Positions 1-6,523 of a stretch of DNA of 24,943 nt are shown here, in pieces. The stretch covers positions 1-24,943 of the forward strand of contig LVLI01000530.1 in the NCBI GenBank assembly GCA_001687465.1. Reading direction: 5' to 3'. The notes under the pieces are model-generated. The model searched no databases. It was given only the letters and a program-made list of their open reading frames with translations, and was not told where the DNA came from. Source of the stretch: Halocafeteria seosinensis (Eukaryota; Sar; Bigyra; Bicosoecida). The position numbers and the translations under genes are program-made. How positions within the stretch are numbered: the stretch's first letter is position 1; each line of letters starts with the position of its first letter.

Positions 1-1
1 G

Positions 2-631
2 CTGTATCCAAGTCAGAGTGTCTTGGACGACTTGTTCCGCAAGATGAACGACAGTGACGAAGGATTGACCTATATTTTGGATGATTCGGCAGAAGTCTTT
101 TCCAAACCCTTGGACAATGCCCTGCAAAACGACATCCAAGTACAAGCCAGTTTTAGTAATGCCTCTGGCTTGGTCGCAATGGCTGTGGATAAGGCGGATG
201 CTAAGGACGTTGATAATGTCTCGTTAGCACAACTAAAAGGTATCAAAAGTTACACGCTAGAACTATCCAATCAGGATATTGCCGTCCGTGGTGGAGTCAG
301 CGGTGATTTGGAAGGGGCGTATGCTCAATATCGCAAATTGTATAATACACTGGGTGATGTTGGTGGCAATGGAATGCTAGATTTCCGACGGTTTAGCGAA
401 ACACATACACCCCTCTGTCTCAGCACCGAAGTCTTGCGGGACGCACCTAAAACGGTGTTACAGAATAGTCTGGAGACCACCTCTCGGGCAGGACAACTGG
501 CCTTTCAAATGGTTCTTCATAACAATAACGCATCCGGTGGTAATGATTTGTCCTCCAAACAACTCCTGTTATTCTTGCTACATAAAAAGATTGTCAATGT
601 CACACAGGGTGTGGTCAGCGTTGGTGTATAA
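2..631 (+). CDS. Probable major capsid protein, C-terminal part (5' end outside window)
   Basis: The reading frame is open to the window edge, so this is the last 209 codons of a longer gene; no true start is present. The product would be the hexon-forming double jelly-roll protein of the virion. Support comes from position (first in a cluster with packaging ATPase and penton-like protein) and from the C-terminal pattern: alternating hydrophobic strands ending in LLLFLLHKK, then a short strand and a GVVSV end, as in capsid C-termini of Polinton-like viruses and virophages. No catalytic motif is expected. It ends in TAA followed after 14 nt by a hairpin. The assignment rests on pattern and context; another structural protein of the cluster is possible. 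Confidence 0.62.
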   Translation: MYPSQSVLDDLFRKMNDSDEGLTYILDDSAEVFSKPLDNALQNDIQVQASFSNASGLVAMAVDKADAKDVDNVSLAQLKGIKSYTLELSNQDIAVRGGVSGDLEGAYAQYRKLYNTLGDVGGNGMLDFRRFSETHTPLCLSTEVLRDAPKTVLQNSLETTSRAGQLAFQMVLHNNNASGGNDLSSKQLLLFLLHKKIVNVTQGVVSVGV

Positions 632-645
632 AGACCAATCCACAC

Positions 646-672
646 AATAAAATGTTCTCTGAACACTTTATT
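646..672 (+). terminator. Hairpin after the capsid gene
   Basis: Two 12-nt arms (646-657 and 661-672) pair with one mismatch around a 3-nt loop, 14 nt after the capsid stop. The arms are A/T-rich with AATAAA at the outer end. Probable transcript 3'-end signal, by analogy with the hairpin signals of Mimivirus. Confidence 0.6.
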
Positions 673-691
673 TGATAGAATTTACCAATAC

Positions 692-699
692 AATATATG
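692..699 (+). promoter_or_regulatory. Start-codon-fused motif AATATATG
   Basis: The octamer includes the ATG of the Gln-rich gene. The same octamer is fused to the starts at 3937 and 4127, and TATATG occurs at four other viral starts, so it is taken as a promoter/initiator element. Confidence 0.6.
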
Positions 700-2205
700 A
701 GTTACTTTGCGAATCAGGTTGATCTGTCAGAACGACTGAAACGCACCGGTTTCGATTTCCATCATCATCGCCAACAGGATTTCATTTTGCCGGATGGGGC
801 TCGGTTCTATAACGATCCTGTCCTTGGTCGTTGGACACGTCATGATGCCACCGTCTATGGGGAAAGCGGGTTTGTCACCCAACCGTATGAACAGGAATAT
901 AATACCGATCCGACTACGTTCCAATTCGGTGGCAAATATGCACCCATGCCTCGTAAAGATAAGGTGGCATCACTGAACTATAATAAACCCATGGTTGGGA
1001 CACCACCTGTCTTGTTTGTCAATCGCTATCAGATCCGTGATCCGCCTCAGCGGGAAATCCGTGATCCATCCTCCGCTCCCGTCTATGAAAACGTGGAACA
1101 AGTCCGCAACTATCTCAGTAAATTTGCTCCGGCCAAAACCCCCATTGAAGAGTTAGAAAAACAGTTCTTGAAGCAACAAATTCAACAGTTCAACAATTCA
1201 CAGTTTGCCCGTGATCGGGATAGTATTATTAAAGCGTTGAAACAAGCCGGAGCATTCGAACAAGGAGATGCCCAAAAATCCACCAGCGAACTGATCAAAC
1301 GAGCCAATCAACTGCGGAATCAAAACAATCCGGCGTTTGGTGATGAGCAAGTTCAACAAGTACTGAACCGATTACAGCAACAGACCCAACAAATTCCTCA
1401 GCAGAATCGGGAACAATTACAACAAATTCGTCAAATGAATGAAAGCCAAGCGTTGTCGCAAGTCGGGACACCCGAGCAGGGAGCAAATGGAAATACCCGA
1501 CAAAATCTAGCCAATCAAATGGCGGAACAAGCCACAGAAGGTAAGTTACCAAGTTCTACCGAAGAGAGCAAGTTTGCCACGCCACCATCCACCGCACGAA
1601 AACGGTTGCAAGGAATGGGCACAGGTGTTGGCCGTTCGCNGAATCCANTCAGCCGTGAACAAACGCTTCAAATGGCACAACAAAGCGAACGGTCACCACC
1701 CCCTGTATCGGAACGAACCACCGGTGAAACACCTAGCCAATCCAGAGCGTCGGCACGGGCAAGGGTGGCACAGCAAGGTAGAGAACCGACGCAAACGGTG
1801 GAAAGTGAAAAAGGGACTTCTGGCCGACGTGATCGGTCATCAGGACAAGCCGACCCCAGTGCGAGTGCAATTCCACCTCAAGAAGAAATGAGACTACCGG
1901 GTGCAGTTGATGATGAGGATGTTGGCGAAGAGAGAATACAACAACGGGGTCAGAGTCAATTTGATATCTTTCAGTTGGAGTCGTCCGGTGATACCGTTCG
2001 TGTCAATACCCGCACCGGTGCTGTGACATTTGATGAAACGGGAGGTGCTGTCCAGAACAAAGCAAAACGTAAAGAAGCTTTGACCAATTTTTTGGAAAAG
2101 TCAAGAGCATCCAAATGGACGGATTTGCCAGCCCCTGTTCGCAGAAAAGTTCAGAGTGAAGGAATCAACAAAGATCAAGCCAACAGTCTATTGGCCAAGC
2201 GTTAA
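697..2205 (+). CDS. Gln-rich protein of unknown function, probably structural
   Basis: 502 aa; I do not recognise a family. Residues 1-145 look folded, with aromatic and Pro-rich segments. About residues 145-260 are Gln/Asn-rich and likely helical or coiled coil. Residues 260-410 are Ser/Thr/Pro/Arg-rich and probably disordered, followed by a short folded C-terminus. The start is the ATG in AATATATG, which supports this choice. It lies between the capsid gene and the packaging ATPase and ends 14 nt before the ATPase, so a virion or assembly role is likely but inferred only from position. Two unresolved bases (1640 and 1648) leave two residues undefined; the frame is kept across them. A scaffold, minor virion protein or fibre-like protein are the obvious alternatives. 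Confidence 0.75.
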   Translation: MSYFANQVDLSERLKRTGFDFHHHRQQDFILPDGARFYNDPVLGRWTRHDATVYGESGFVTQPYEQEYNTDPTTFQFGGKYAPMPRKDKVASLNYNKPMVGTPPVLFVNRYQIRDPPQREIRDPSSAPVYENVEQVRNYLSKFAPAKTPIEELEKQFLKQQIQQFNNSQFARDRDSIIKALKQAGAFEQGDAQKSTSELIKRANQLRNQNNPAFGDEQVQQVLNRLQQQTQQIPQQNREQLQQIRQMNESQALSQVGTPEQGANGNTRQNLANQMAEQATEGKLPSSTEESKFATPPSTARKRLQGMGTGVGRSXNPXSREQTLQMAQQSERSPPPVSERTTGETPSQSRASARARVAQQGREPTQTVESEKGTSGRRDRSSGQADPSASAIPPQEEMRLPGAVDDEDVGEERIQQRGQSQFDIFQLESSGDTVRVNTRTGAVTFDETGGAVQNKAKRKEALTNFLEKSRASKWTDLPAPVRRKVQSEGINKDQANSLLAKR

Positions 2206-2209
2206 GTCA

Positions 2210-2222
2210 CATACTATAAATG
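2210..2222 (+). promoter_or_regulatory. TATAAATG start-codon element of the ATPase gene
   Basis: ACTATAAATG ends in the ATPase start codon at 2220-2222. It holds the TAAATG that forms the poxvirus late-promoter core and is a variant of the TATATG element of neighbouring genes. Confidence 0.45.
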
Positions 2223-3212
2223 CCGTCCCAACTATTTGAAGTCTTTGAAGAAAACGAGTCGGAATCATTCAATGTCGAGCCGTTTCATTTCCCTATGCGG
2301 GCGTGTTTTGCTGGTGATTCCGGATCAGGCAAAACCAATATTATTATGAACTTGGTCTTTAACCATCTGAATACCATACTGAAACGAGTGGTATTGGTAT
2401 CTGGCAAACCGGAAACGGCGGATAAATTCAAAGATATTTACGAAAAACGGAAACCTGACTTTGAATTGGTGGTTTTTCAGTCATTTGAAGAGGACAAATT
2501 GACCGAAATCTTTGATGAAGTGGAGGATAATCCTGAACCCACTTTGTATGTCTTTGAGGATTTATTGTCCATGAACGTGTCCAAAAAGCAGTCAAACAAC
2601 ATTATCGACAGAATTGCCCAGAACGGCAGAGCCTCGCAAATCGGTATGATTATCAGTGCCCAACGCTATAGCGATCTCAACCCCAACACCCGTTCCAATA
2701 ACTGTTCCATGTTGGTCTTGTTTGAACGACCACAGGAAATCAAGCGGGTGTTTGAAGAGCATCCCACTGGTCTGACGTTCAAGACGTTTGAGCAAATATT
2801 GGATCAACATACTGCTGAAAAATTTGATTTTTTGGTGATTGACCGAACCAAGGCCAAAGGAGAACGACTTTTGGATAGTAACATGGACACCATAGAAACC
2901 AATCAATCTAAGGCCGAAGTGTTGAAACCCAATGGTTCAGAAGACAAAAAGGAAGACAGTGGTGAATCCGAAAAGAAGCGGAAGGCCAAAATCAAATTGC
3001 TGAATATCCGGCGTCATCCGAAAAAGAAAGGAAAAATGGTGGCCAATTTTGAGGCCGGTGGCAAAAAATTCAGTGTGGCATTTAGCAAAGACGATATAGG
3101 TGGAAACGGCAAATCAGCCATTCATCCGTCGGTCATTGCGGGTATGATATTTGATGGCGGTGGGACGTTGAAGGAAAATATTGAGGCTTTTAAGAACAAG
3201 TTTAGCCTGTAG
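2220..3212 (+). CDS. A32-like (FtsK/HerA-type) DNA packaging ATPase
   Basis: 330 aa. The protein would hydrolyse ATP to drive viral DNA into the capsid. Walker A GDSGSGKT is at residues 32-39, after a short N-terminal lead as is usual for the A32 group. A hydrophobic strand ending in acidic residues, TLYVFEDLL (108-116), is the Walker B site. Around residues 148-168, QRYSDLNPNTRSNN and the following hydrophobic strand match the sensor/arginine-finger segment of these ATPases. After about residue 230 there is a Lys/Glu-rich linker and a basic C-terminal extension (about 255-330) that looks like an added nucleic-acid-binding part. It starts 14 nt after the Gln-rich gene and is followed after 6 nt by the VLTF3-like gene, consistent with one late cluster. 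The family assignment is firm. Confidence 0.93.
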   Translation: MPSQLFEVFEENESESFNVEPFHFPMRACFAGDSGSGKTNIIMNLVFNHLNTILKRVVLVSGKPETADKFKDIYEKRKPDFELVVFQSFEEDKLTEIFDEVEDNPEPTLYVFEDLLSMNVSKKQSNNIIDRIAQNGRASQIGMIISAQRYSDLNPNTRSNNCSMLVLFERPQEIKRVFEEHPTGLTFKTFEQILDQHTAEKFDFLVIDRTKAKGERLLDSNMDTIETNQSKAEVLKPNGSEDKKEDSGESEKKRKAKIKLLNIRRHPKKKGKMVANFEAGGKKFSVAFSKDDIGGNGKSAIHPSVIAGMIFDGGGTLKENIEAFKNKFSL

Positions 3213-3213
3213 A

Positions 3214-3221
3214 GATATATG
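3214..3221 (+). promoter_or_regulatory. Start-codon-fused motif GATATATG
   Basis: TATATG includes the ATG of the VLTF3-like gene, directly after the ATPase stop codon. The promoter element thus occupies nearly the whole 6-nt spacer. Confidence 0.55.
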
Positions 3222-3914
3222 ACCACGGAGACATACGGCGATTATTTCCTCGCTATGGCCGAAGAAATGAGCAAGAGATTGGTATCCCCAGCAGACAATA
3301 GTCCAGATTGTTGCTGTTTTTACCGGATAGTCGATCCGGATACCAATATGGAGATCTGTCCGGACTGTGGCAAAGAATATCAACCCGATCTGAAGTATGT
3401 CACCGAAAAAGATATCTTTTCGCCCATTTATAACCACAGCAGAAACAACTTTCTGAAGTTCCTGTTGAGCGTTCAAGGACGACGTCAGAACACTTTACCA
3501 CCTAGACGGATTCGTCAGTTTCGGCATTATTTGGATTCCAATGGGTTGGACTACTCGTTTTTTCGGTTGTATCGGTATTTTAGTGACCACAAACTATTTG
3601 CCGAATATAGTCGGTTGAACGATTATCACTCTTACTTTAGTGGGGAGGTGTTGCCACGAATCAGCAATTTGTATCAATACCACATTTTACAGGTGTATGA
3701 CCAAGTGTTTAATGCCTTTAGCAATATAGACACGGAACGGAAGAACCTGTTGGAACATTCGTTTATTCTGTTCAAGATCTTGGAGTTGAATGGGTCTCGG
3801 GATCTTGGGGAGCAGTTGATTGTGTATCAAAGCAAGTTTCGCACCAACGACAAAATATGGGCGAAAATCTGTGACTATAATGGTTGGGAGTATTATCCCA
3901 CAACCCAATGGTAA
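3219..3914 (+). CDS. VLTF3-like viral late transcription factor
   Basis: 231 aa, close to the size of poxvirus VLTF3 (A2 protein), a zinc-finger factor needed for late transcription and conserved across nucleocytoplasmic large DNA viruses. Candidate zinc ligands are the Cys cluster at 31-33 and CPDC at 47-50 followed by Gly. The rest follows the family order: an N-F-L-K segment near residue 75 with QG about ten residues later and a PP pair, a long helical middle, then the diagnostic C-terminal stretch with RKNLLEHSFILFKILEL (near 178), a Lys/Arg-rich helix and D-x-IWAKIC-x5-WEYYP. The closest cues are therefore the R-x-NLL, LFK and IW-x-x-IC motifs. It carries the TATATG start element it may itself recognise (inference). 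A factor of this kind in a small element is notable. Confidence 0.85.
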   Translation: MTTETYGDYFLAMAEEMSKRLVSPADNSPDCCCFYRIVDPDTNMEICPDCGKEYQPDLKYVTEKDIFSPIYNHSRNNFLKFLLSVQGRRQNTLPPRRIRQFRHYLDSNGLDYSFFRLYRYFSDHKLFAEYSRLNDYHSYFSGEVLPRISNLYQYHILQVYDQVFNAFSNIDTERKNLLEHSFILFKILELNGSRDLGEQLIVYQSKFRTNDKIWAKICDYNGWEYYPTTQW

Positions 3915-3931
3915 AAAGAATTTCGGCTGAT

Positions 3932-3939
3932 AATATATG
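3932..3939 (+). promoter_or_regulatory. Start-codon-fused motif AATATATG
   Basis: The octamer ends with the ATG of the 53-aa basic peptide and is identical to the elements at 692 and 4122. It is the main support that this small ORF is expressed. Confidence 0.55.
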
Positions 3940-4098
3940 CCAAGTCGCAAGAAACTGTTTAAATCTGTGCCGAGAAAGGATCAACCCAAGAGCAAGAAGA
4001 ATCAATCGGTAGGAGAACGGCGTCGCCGATTCACGCAACCATCCGGAGCATCGGCAAATAATATTCGCAGGGTGTTGCGGACGCCATCGGCTCGGTAA
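3937..4098 (+). CDS. Small very basic peptide (53 aa)
   Basis: The 53-residue product is about one third Lys plus Arg, with a KKNQSVGERRRR-type core near residues 20-31, no membrane segment and no Cys. It begins with an AATATATG element and ends at a hairpin, the same punctuation as its neighbours, so it is likely a real gene. A DNA-condensing or virion core role would fit the charge and the position between VLTF3-like and penton genes, but that is inference; no family is recognised. Confidence 0.6.
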   Translation: MPSRKKLFKSVPRKDQPKSKKNQSVGERRRRFTQPSGASANNIRRVLRTPSAR

Positions 4099-4124
4099 TT
4101 AAGTGAAGGATTTCGTCACTTAAT
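4098..4124 (+). terminator. Hairpin between basic-peptide and penton genes
   Basis: Perfect 9-nt arms (4098-4106 and 4116-4124) with a 9-nt loop begin on the last base of the stop codon and run straight into the next AATATATG element, so termination and initiation signals overlap. Probable 3'-end signal for the upstream transcript. Confidence 0.6.
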
Positions 4125-4129
4125 ATATG
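4122..4129 (+). promoter_or_regulatory. Start-codon-fused motif AATATATG
   Basis: The element covers the ATG of the penton-type gene and overlaps the right arm of the preceding hairpin by three bases. Confidence 0.55.
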
Positions 4130-4930
4130 AGTTCCAAGCGGATTTTAATTAATAGCGATATAGATCGTTTGACAACGGATGAATCTCGCACCAAATTTCG
4201 GGTCTTCTTGGAGGATGCAGTCGGTGGCCATCGGCAAAAAGCCCAAATTGGTGTCGCCAAAGCGATTATCCCGAATACTTCTTATCCGTTCAATGATAAA
4301 GATAATAAACTGTATTTCTATCCTAATGCTTCGGCTACAACGGCGACTACTTTGACCATTTCCACGACAACTTTGTTTCAGGATTTACAGGGATTTGCGG
4401 ATCATTTGACTGACTTGGCGGATAATGCCGGTTATTCTGGGCTTACATTTGATATAGATAGCGATAGTCAGCGAATTATTATTGATAATGCCACAGGAAG
4501 TCAAGTGCGATTTTTGAAAACCGATACCGATATAGATGGCAATGATTTGCCGGATAAAGCGAATGAACGAGTGGGCTTGATTGCTTCCAGCGACTTTAAC
4601 GCTATTGCCGATGCAACTACCTATACTTTAACAGGGCTTCCACGTATTGCTAGTACTTTGGTGTATAATATCAGTTCCAAAAGTATCGTGGATAGCCGGA
4701 AGGTACTTTCACCAAATGAAGAGATAACACCGTCCGCTTTGGTCAGTATCCCCAATTCAGTGAGTTTTGGCGATTTTTTGATTTATGAACCGGAACGGAA
4801 TTCTATCGTCTTTCATCCTGTTGATGCTTCATTATCTGAGTTTGATATTGAATTGCTCGATGATAATTATAGAGAAATGGATTTAAATGGGTCAAATATT
4901 TATTTGGAGTTACTCATGGAAATATTGTAA
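4127..4930 (+). CDS. Minor capsid (penton-type, single jelly-roll) protein
   Basis: 267 aa. The product would form the pentamers at virion vertices. Two family signatures are visible: IGVAKAIIPNTSYPF near residues 41-55, the start of the jelly-roll sheet in these proteins, and the C-terminal strand pair with FDIELLDDNY then DLNGSN (239-258), matching the 'L-x-D ... DLNG' end typical of penton proteins from Polinton-like viruses and virophages. The middle is beta-rich with Asp/Asn/Thr turns and no catalytic motif. The start is fixed by AATATATG. Together with the capsid and ATPase genes it completes the morphogenesis set; a maturation protease is not seen in the window. Confidence 0.85.
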   Translation: MSSKRILINSDIDRLTTDESRTKFRVFLEDAVGGHRQKAQIGVAKAIIPNTSYPFNDKDNKLYFYPNASATTATTLTISTTTLFQDLQGFADHLTDLADNAGYSGLTFDIDSDSQRIIIDNATGSQVRFLKTDTDIDGNDLPDKANERVGLIASSDFNAIADATTYTLTGLPRIASTLVYNISSKSIVDSRKVLSPNEEITPSALVSIPNSVSFGDFLIYEPERNSIVFHPVDASLSEFDIELLDDNYREMDLNGSNIYLELLMEIL

Positions 4931-4953
4931 GAATTTAGTAATAGAATATACTG

Positions 4954-5043
4954 ATGCTCGGAAAACGTGAAAGACAAGCACGGACTGTTGGTAAGTTGAT
5001 AGACGCCGGTCAGATGGTTGGGAAAATCCTTCAACCTAAGTAG
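4954..5043 (+). CDS. Possible 29-aa basic peptide
   Basis: A short ORF (begins MLGKRERQAR) lies 23 nt after the penton gene. An ATATA sequence ends five bases before its ATG and a hairpin starts right after its stop. This punctuation is the only reason to report it; the length is too short to judge coding by composition and no family is recognised. Confidence 0.35.
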   Translation: MLGKRERQARTVGKLIDAGQMVGKILQPK

Positions 5044-5047
5044 TGAC

Positions 5048-5075
5048 AATAAAGTCTAATAATTTGGACTTTATT
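5048..5075. terminator. Two-way hairpin between convergent viral gene blocks
   Basis: Perfect 9-nt arms (5048-5056 and 5067-5075) with a 10-nt loop. The right arm covers the stop codon of the reverse-strand gene ending at 5071, and the left arm starts 5 nt after the forward peptide's stop, so it can end transcripts from both sides. Confidence 0.65.
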
Positions 5076-5442
5076 CTATGCCAAGATAGTTAATGAGATC
5101 ATGCCATGGGGTGCGACTGTTTGGGTCAAAGTTGCATCTGACTGATCGGACAACTTGACCATCCACAGTTTCACACAAAGTATTATCAGCCAACTCTTCA
5201 TAGGAATCACACGCAAGAAGTGCGAATGAGTCCATGTGTATGTTGTTGTCATCATTGACAAGAAAAGTCAGAATCTTGCAGTGGTTTGGCACTCTTTGTT
5301 GTTGCAACTCACGAACTTGATATGAAGCGGATGCTTGGTAGTTGCGTACTTTTTCTCGCAAATCATCGTTCAGATAAATAATGTAACCGGCTAAAGGACT
5401 CTGAGTGTCCCATTCCCTCATCTCTTGTCGTTCGGAAACCAT
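5071..5442 (-). CDS. Hypothetical protein, 123 aa
   Basis: The start is set at the ATG inside TTGTATATG (5440-5448, read on the reverse strand), four codons after an in-frame TTG. The protein is soluble, acidic to neutral, mixed alpha/beta, with several Tyr and Asn and four scattered Cys; no signal peptide, membrane segment or known motif is seen. It is the last gene of the reverse block, with its stop inside the two-way hairpin and another hairpin upstream of it. Function unknown. Confidence 0.65.
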   Translation of the reverse strand: MVSERQEMREWDTQSPLAGYIIYLNDDLREKVRNYQASASYQVRELQQQRVPNHCKILTFLVNDDNNIHMDSFALLACDSYEELADNTLCETVDGQVVRSVRCNFDPNSRTPWHDLINYLGIE

Positions 5443-5448
5443 ATACAA
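5440..5448 (-). promoter_or_regulatory. Start-codon-fused motif TTGTATATG
   Basis: Read on the reverse strand, this 9-mer ends in the ATG of the 123-aa gene. The identical 9-mer is at the start of the gene at 6500. Confidence 0.55.
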
Positions 5449-5478
5449 AGTCAAGTAAAATTGTTTTTATTTGACTTT
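5447..5478 (-). terminator. Long hairpin after the HNH-AP2 gene
   Basis: Arms of 14 nt (5447-5460 and 5465-5478) pair with one mismatch around a 4-nt loop. It begins on the stop codon of the HNH-AP2 gene and ends within the promoter element of the next reverse-strand gene. It is the longest of the gene-end hairpins. Confidence 0.65.
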
Positions 5479-6121
5479 ATTGATCTGAAGTGTTGGTTGT
5501 GACGGATTCGGATTCATCTGATTCGGCATCCAATGGAATCTCATAAAAATGCGAATTGTCGTAACAGATGGATGGCTCACGCAGTTGCTGACACCGTCGG
5601 GCAAATGCATTTCGGGCTTCTATTTCGTCGGTAAATAGACCTAGGTATTCCAGTTTGCCCTCATTATTTTGAATACTGGCTTTCCATTTTCCGGCTTTTT
5701 TATTCCACGATATTCCTCGAAACCTGCTAGTTGTTCCCTTAAATTTTGCTCTGCTGTCTGTATTTTCGCCTCTTGTTAAAACACGTAAGTTACTTAAATT
5801 ATTATTTAAGGTGTCCCAGTCATAATGATCACAATCCAAACTCTTGTCGTAATAATCCAGATAGCCAAACACTGACAACATCAACCGTCCTAATGAAAAC
5901 TTCTTCTGTTTGCCGTTTTTATAGAGACTAACTTGAATTTGCTTATACCCGTATGGTTGTTCAATCACATGCCATTTCAGCATCTTCTTTGTCTTAACAT
6001 TCCGAACGTTGCCATAATCGGACACTTCATAGTTGCTATATTTGGGAACTGATCTCCATATCTCAACATATTGACTTTGTGCTGGTTGTGACATGATTGG
6101 GATCTCACTGCTTCTGTTCAT
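5477..6121 (-). CDS. NUMOD4-HNH-AP2 endonuclease-like protein
   Basis: 214 aa with three modules. A NUMOD4-like segment at about 19-60 has EIWRSVPKYSNYEVSDYGNV. An HNH part at about 95-118 has DHYDWDTLNNNLSNLRVLT, with His99 and the Asn cluster at 106-108 in the expected places. An AP2/ERF-like DNA-binding domain at about 132-175 has SRFRGISW and W-x-A-x-I, then YLGLF and the EA-x-x-A helix. An acidic Ser/Thr tail follows. Such proteins are homing-type nucleases common in phages and large DNA viruses. The ATG used overlaps the upstream gene by 17 nt; Met10 (6094) is an alternative just outside that overlap. Unlike nearly all other viral genes here, no TATA-like element precedes the start, which may mean it is a later arrival or read from an upstream transcript. 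Confidence 0.88.
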   Translation of the reverse strand: MNRSSEIPIMSQPAQSQYVEIWRSVPKYSNYEVSDYGNVRNVKTKKMLKWHVIEQPYGYKQIQVSLYKNGKQKKFSLGRLMLSVFGYLDYYDKSLDCDHYDWDTLNNNLSNLRVLTRGENTDSRAKFKGTTSRFRGISWNKKAGKWKASIQNNEGKLEYLGLFTDEIEARNAFARRCQQLREPSICYDNSHFYEIPLDAESDESESVTTNTSDQ

Positions 6122-6500
6122 TTTTTTGTTTGTTCGAACTAGCCCCTTTAGAGCCTTCTTTGGCCGTCATGGATTTAATGAGTTTTTCAAACCGCTTCTG
6201 TGCTCGGTCATTGACGTCCAAATCAAAGGATAGGCTGTTGGCGATTTCATCTGCTTTGGACGCTATGGTGTGCCCTGTGTCTGAGAGATACTCTCCAATC
6301 GCACGTTTTTCCACCTCGACAATGGCAACGTCTAATCGCTGAATACATTCCTCGGCAAAGTCGTTGTGGTTCTCATTGGTGTAAAGATCGTTGATGATAT
6401 CAACCAACTGTTCGGCATTGCTGTGTTTCGCAATGTCACAGAAATCTTTGTGACTAACCTTGAGATATTCTGATACTTCCTGTCCCTTTTTCTTCGGCAT
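6105..6500 (-). CDS. Hypothetical helical protein, 131 aa
   Basis: The start is placed at the ATG in TTGTATATG rather than at the in-frame TTG two codons earlier. The sequence predicts as mostly alpha-helical, with a basic start (MPKKKG), an acidic middle and a Lys/Gln/Ser-rich disordered tail from about residue 110. No known family. It sits between the methyltransferase and the HNH-AP2 gene, overlapping the latter by 17 nt. Confidence 0.65.
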   Translation of the reverse strand: MPKKKGQEVSEYLKVSHKDFCDIAKHSNAEQLVDIINDLYTNENHNDFAEECIQRLDVAIVEVEKRAIGEYLSDTGHTIASKADEIANSLSFDLDVNDRAQKRFEKLIKSMTAKEGSKGASSNKQKNEQKQ

Positions 6501-6506
6501 ATACAA
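6498..6506 (-). promoter_or_regulatory. Start-codon-fused motif TTGTATATG
   Basis: Reverse-strand 9-mer ending in the ATG of the 131-aa gene, identical to the one at 5440-5448. It lies in the 17-nt spacer after the methyltransferase stop. Confidence 0.55.
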
Positions 6507-6523
6507 TGTTTAAGGTTTTGCCT

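Noticed and set aside
1574-1891. ORF in another frame inside the Gln-rich gene
   Set aside because: Frame shadow of the 697-2205 gene; spans the unresolved bases and has no promoter-like element.
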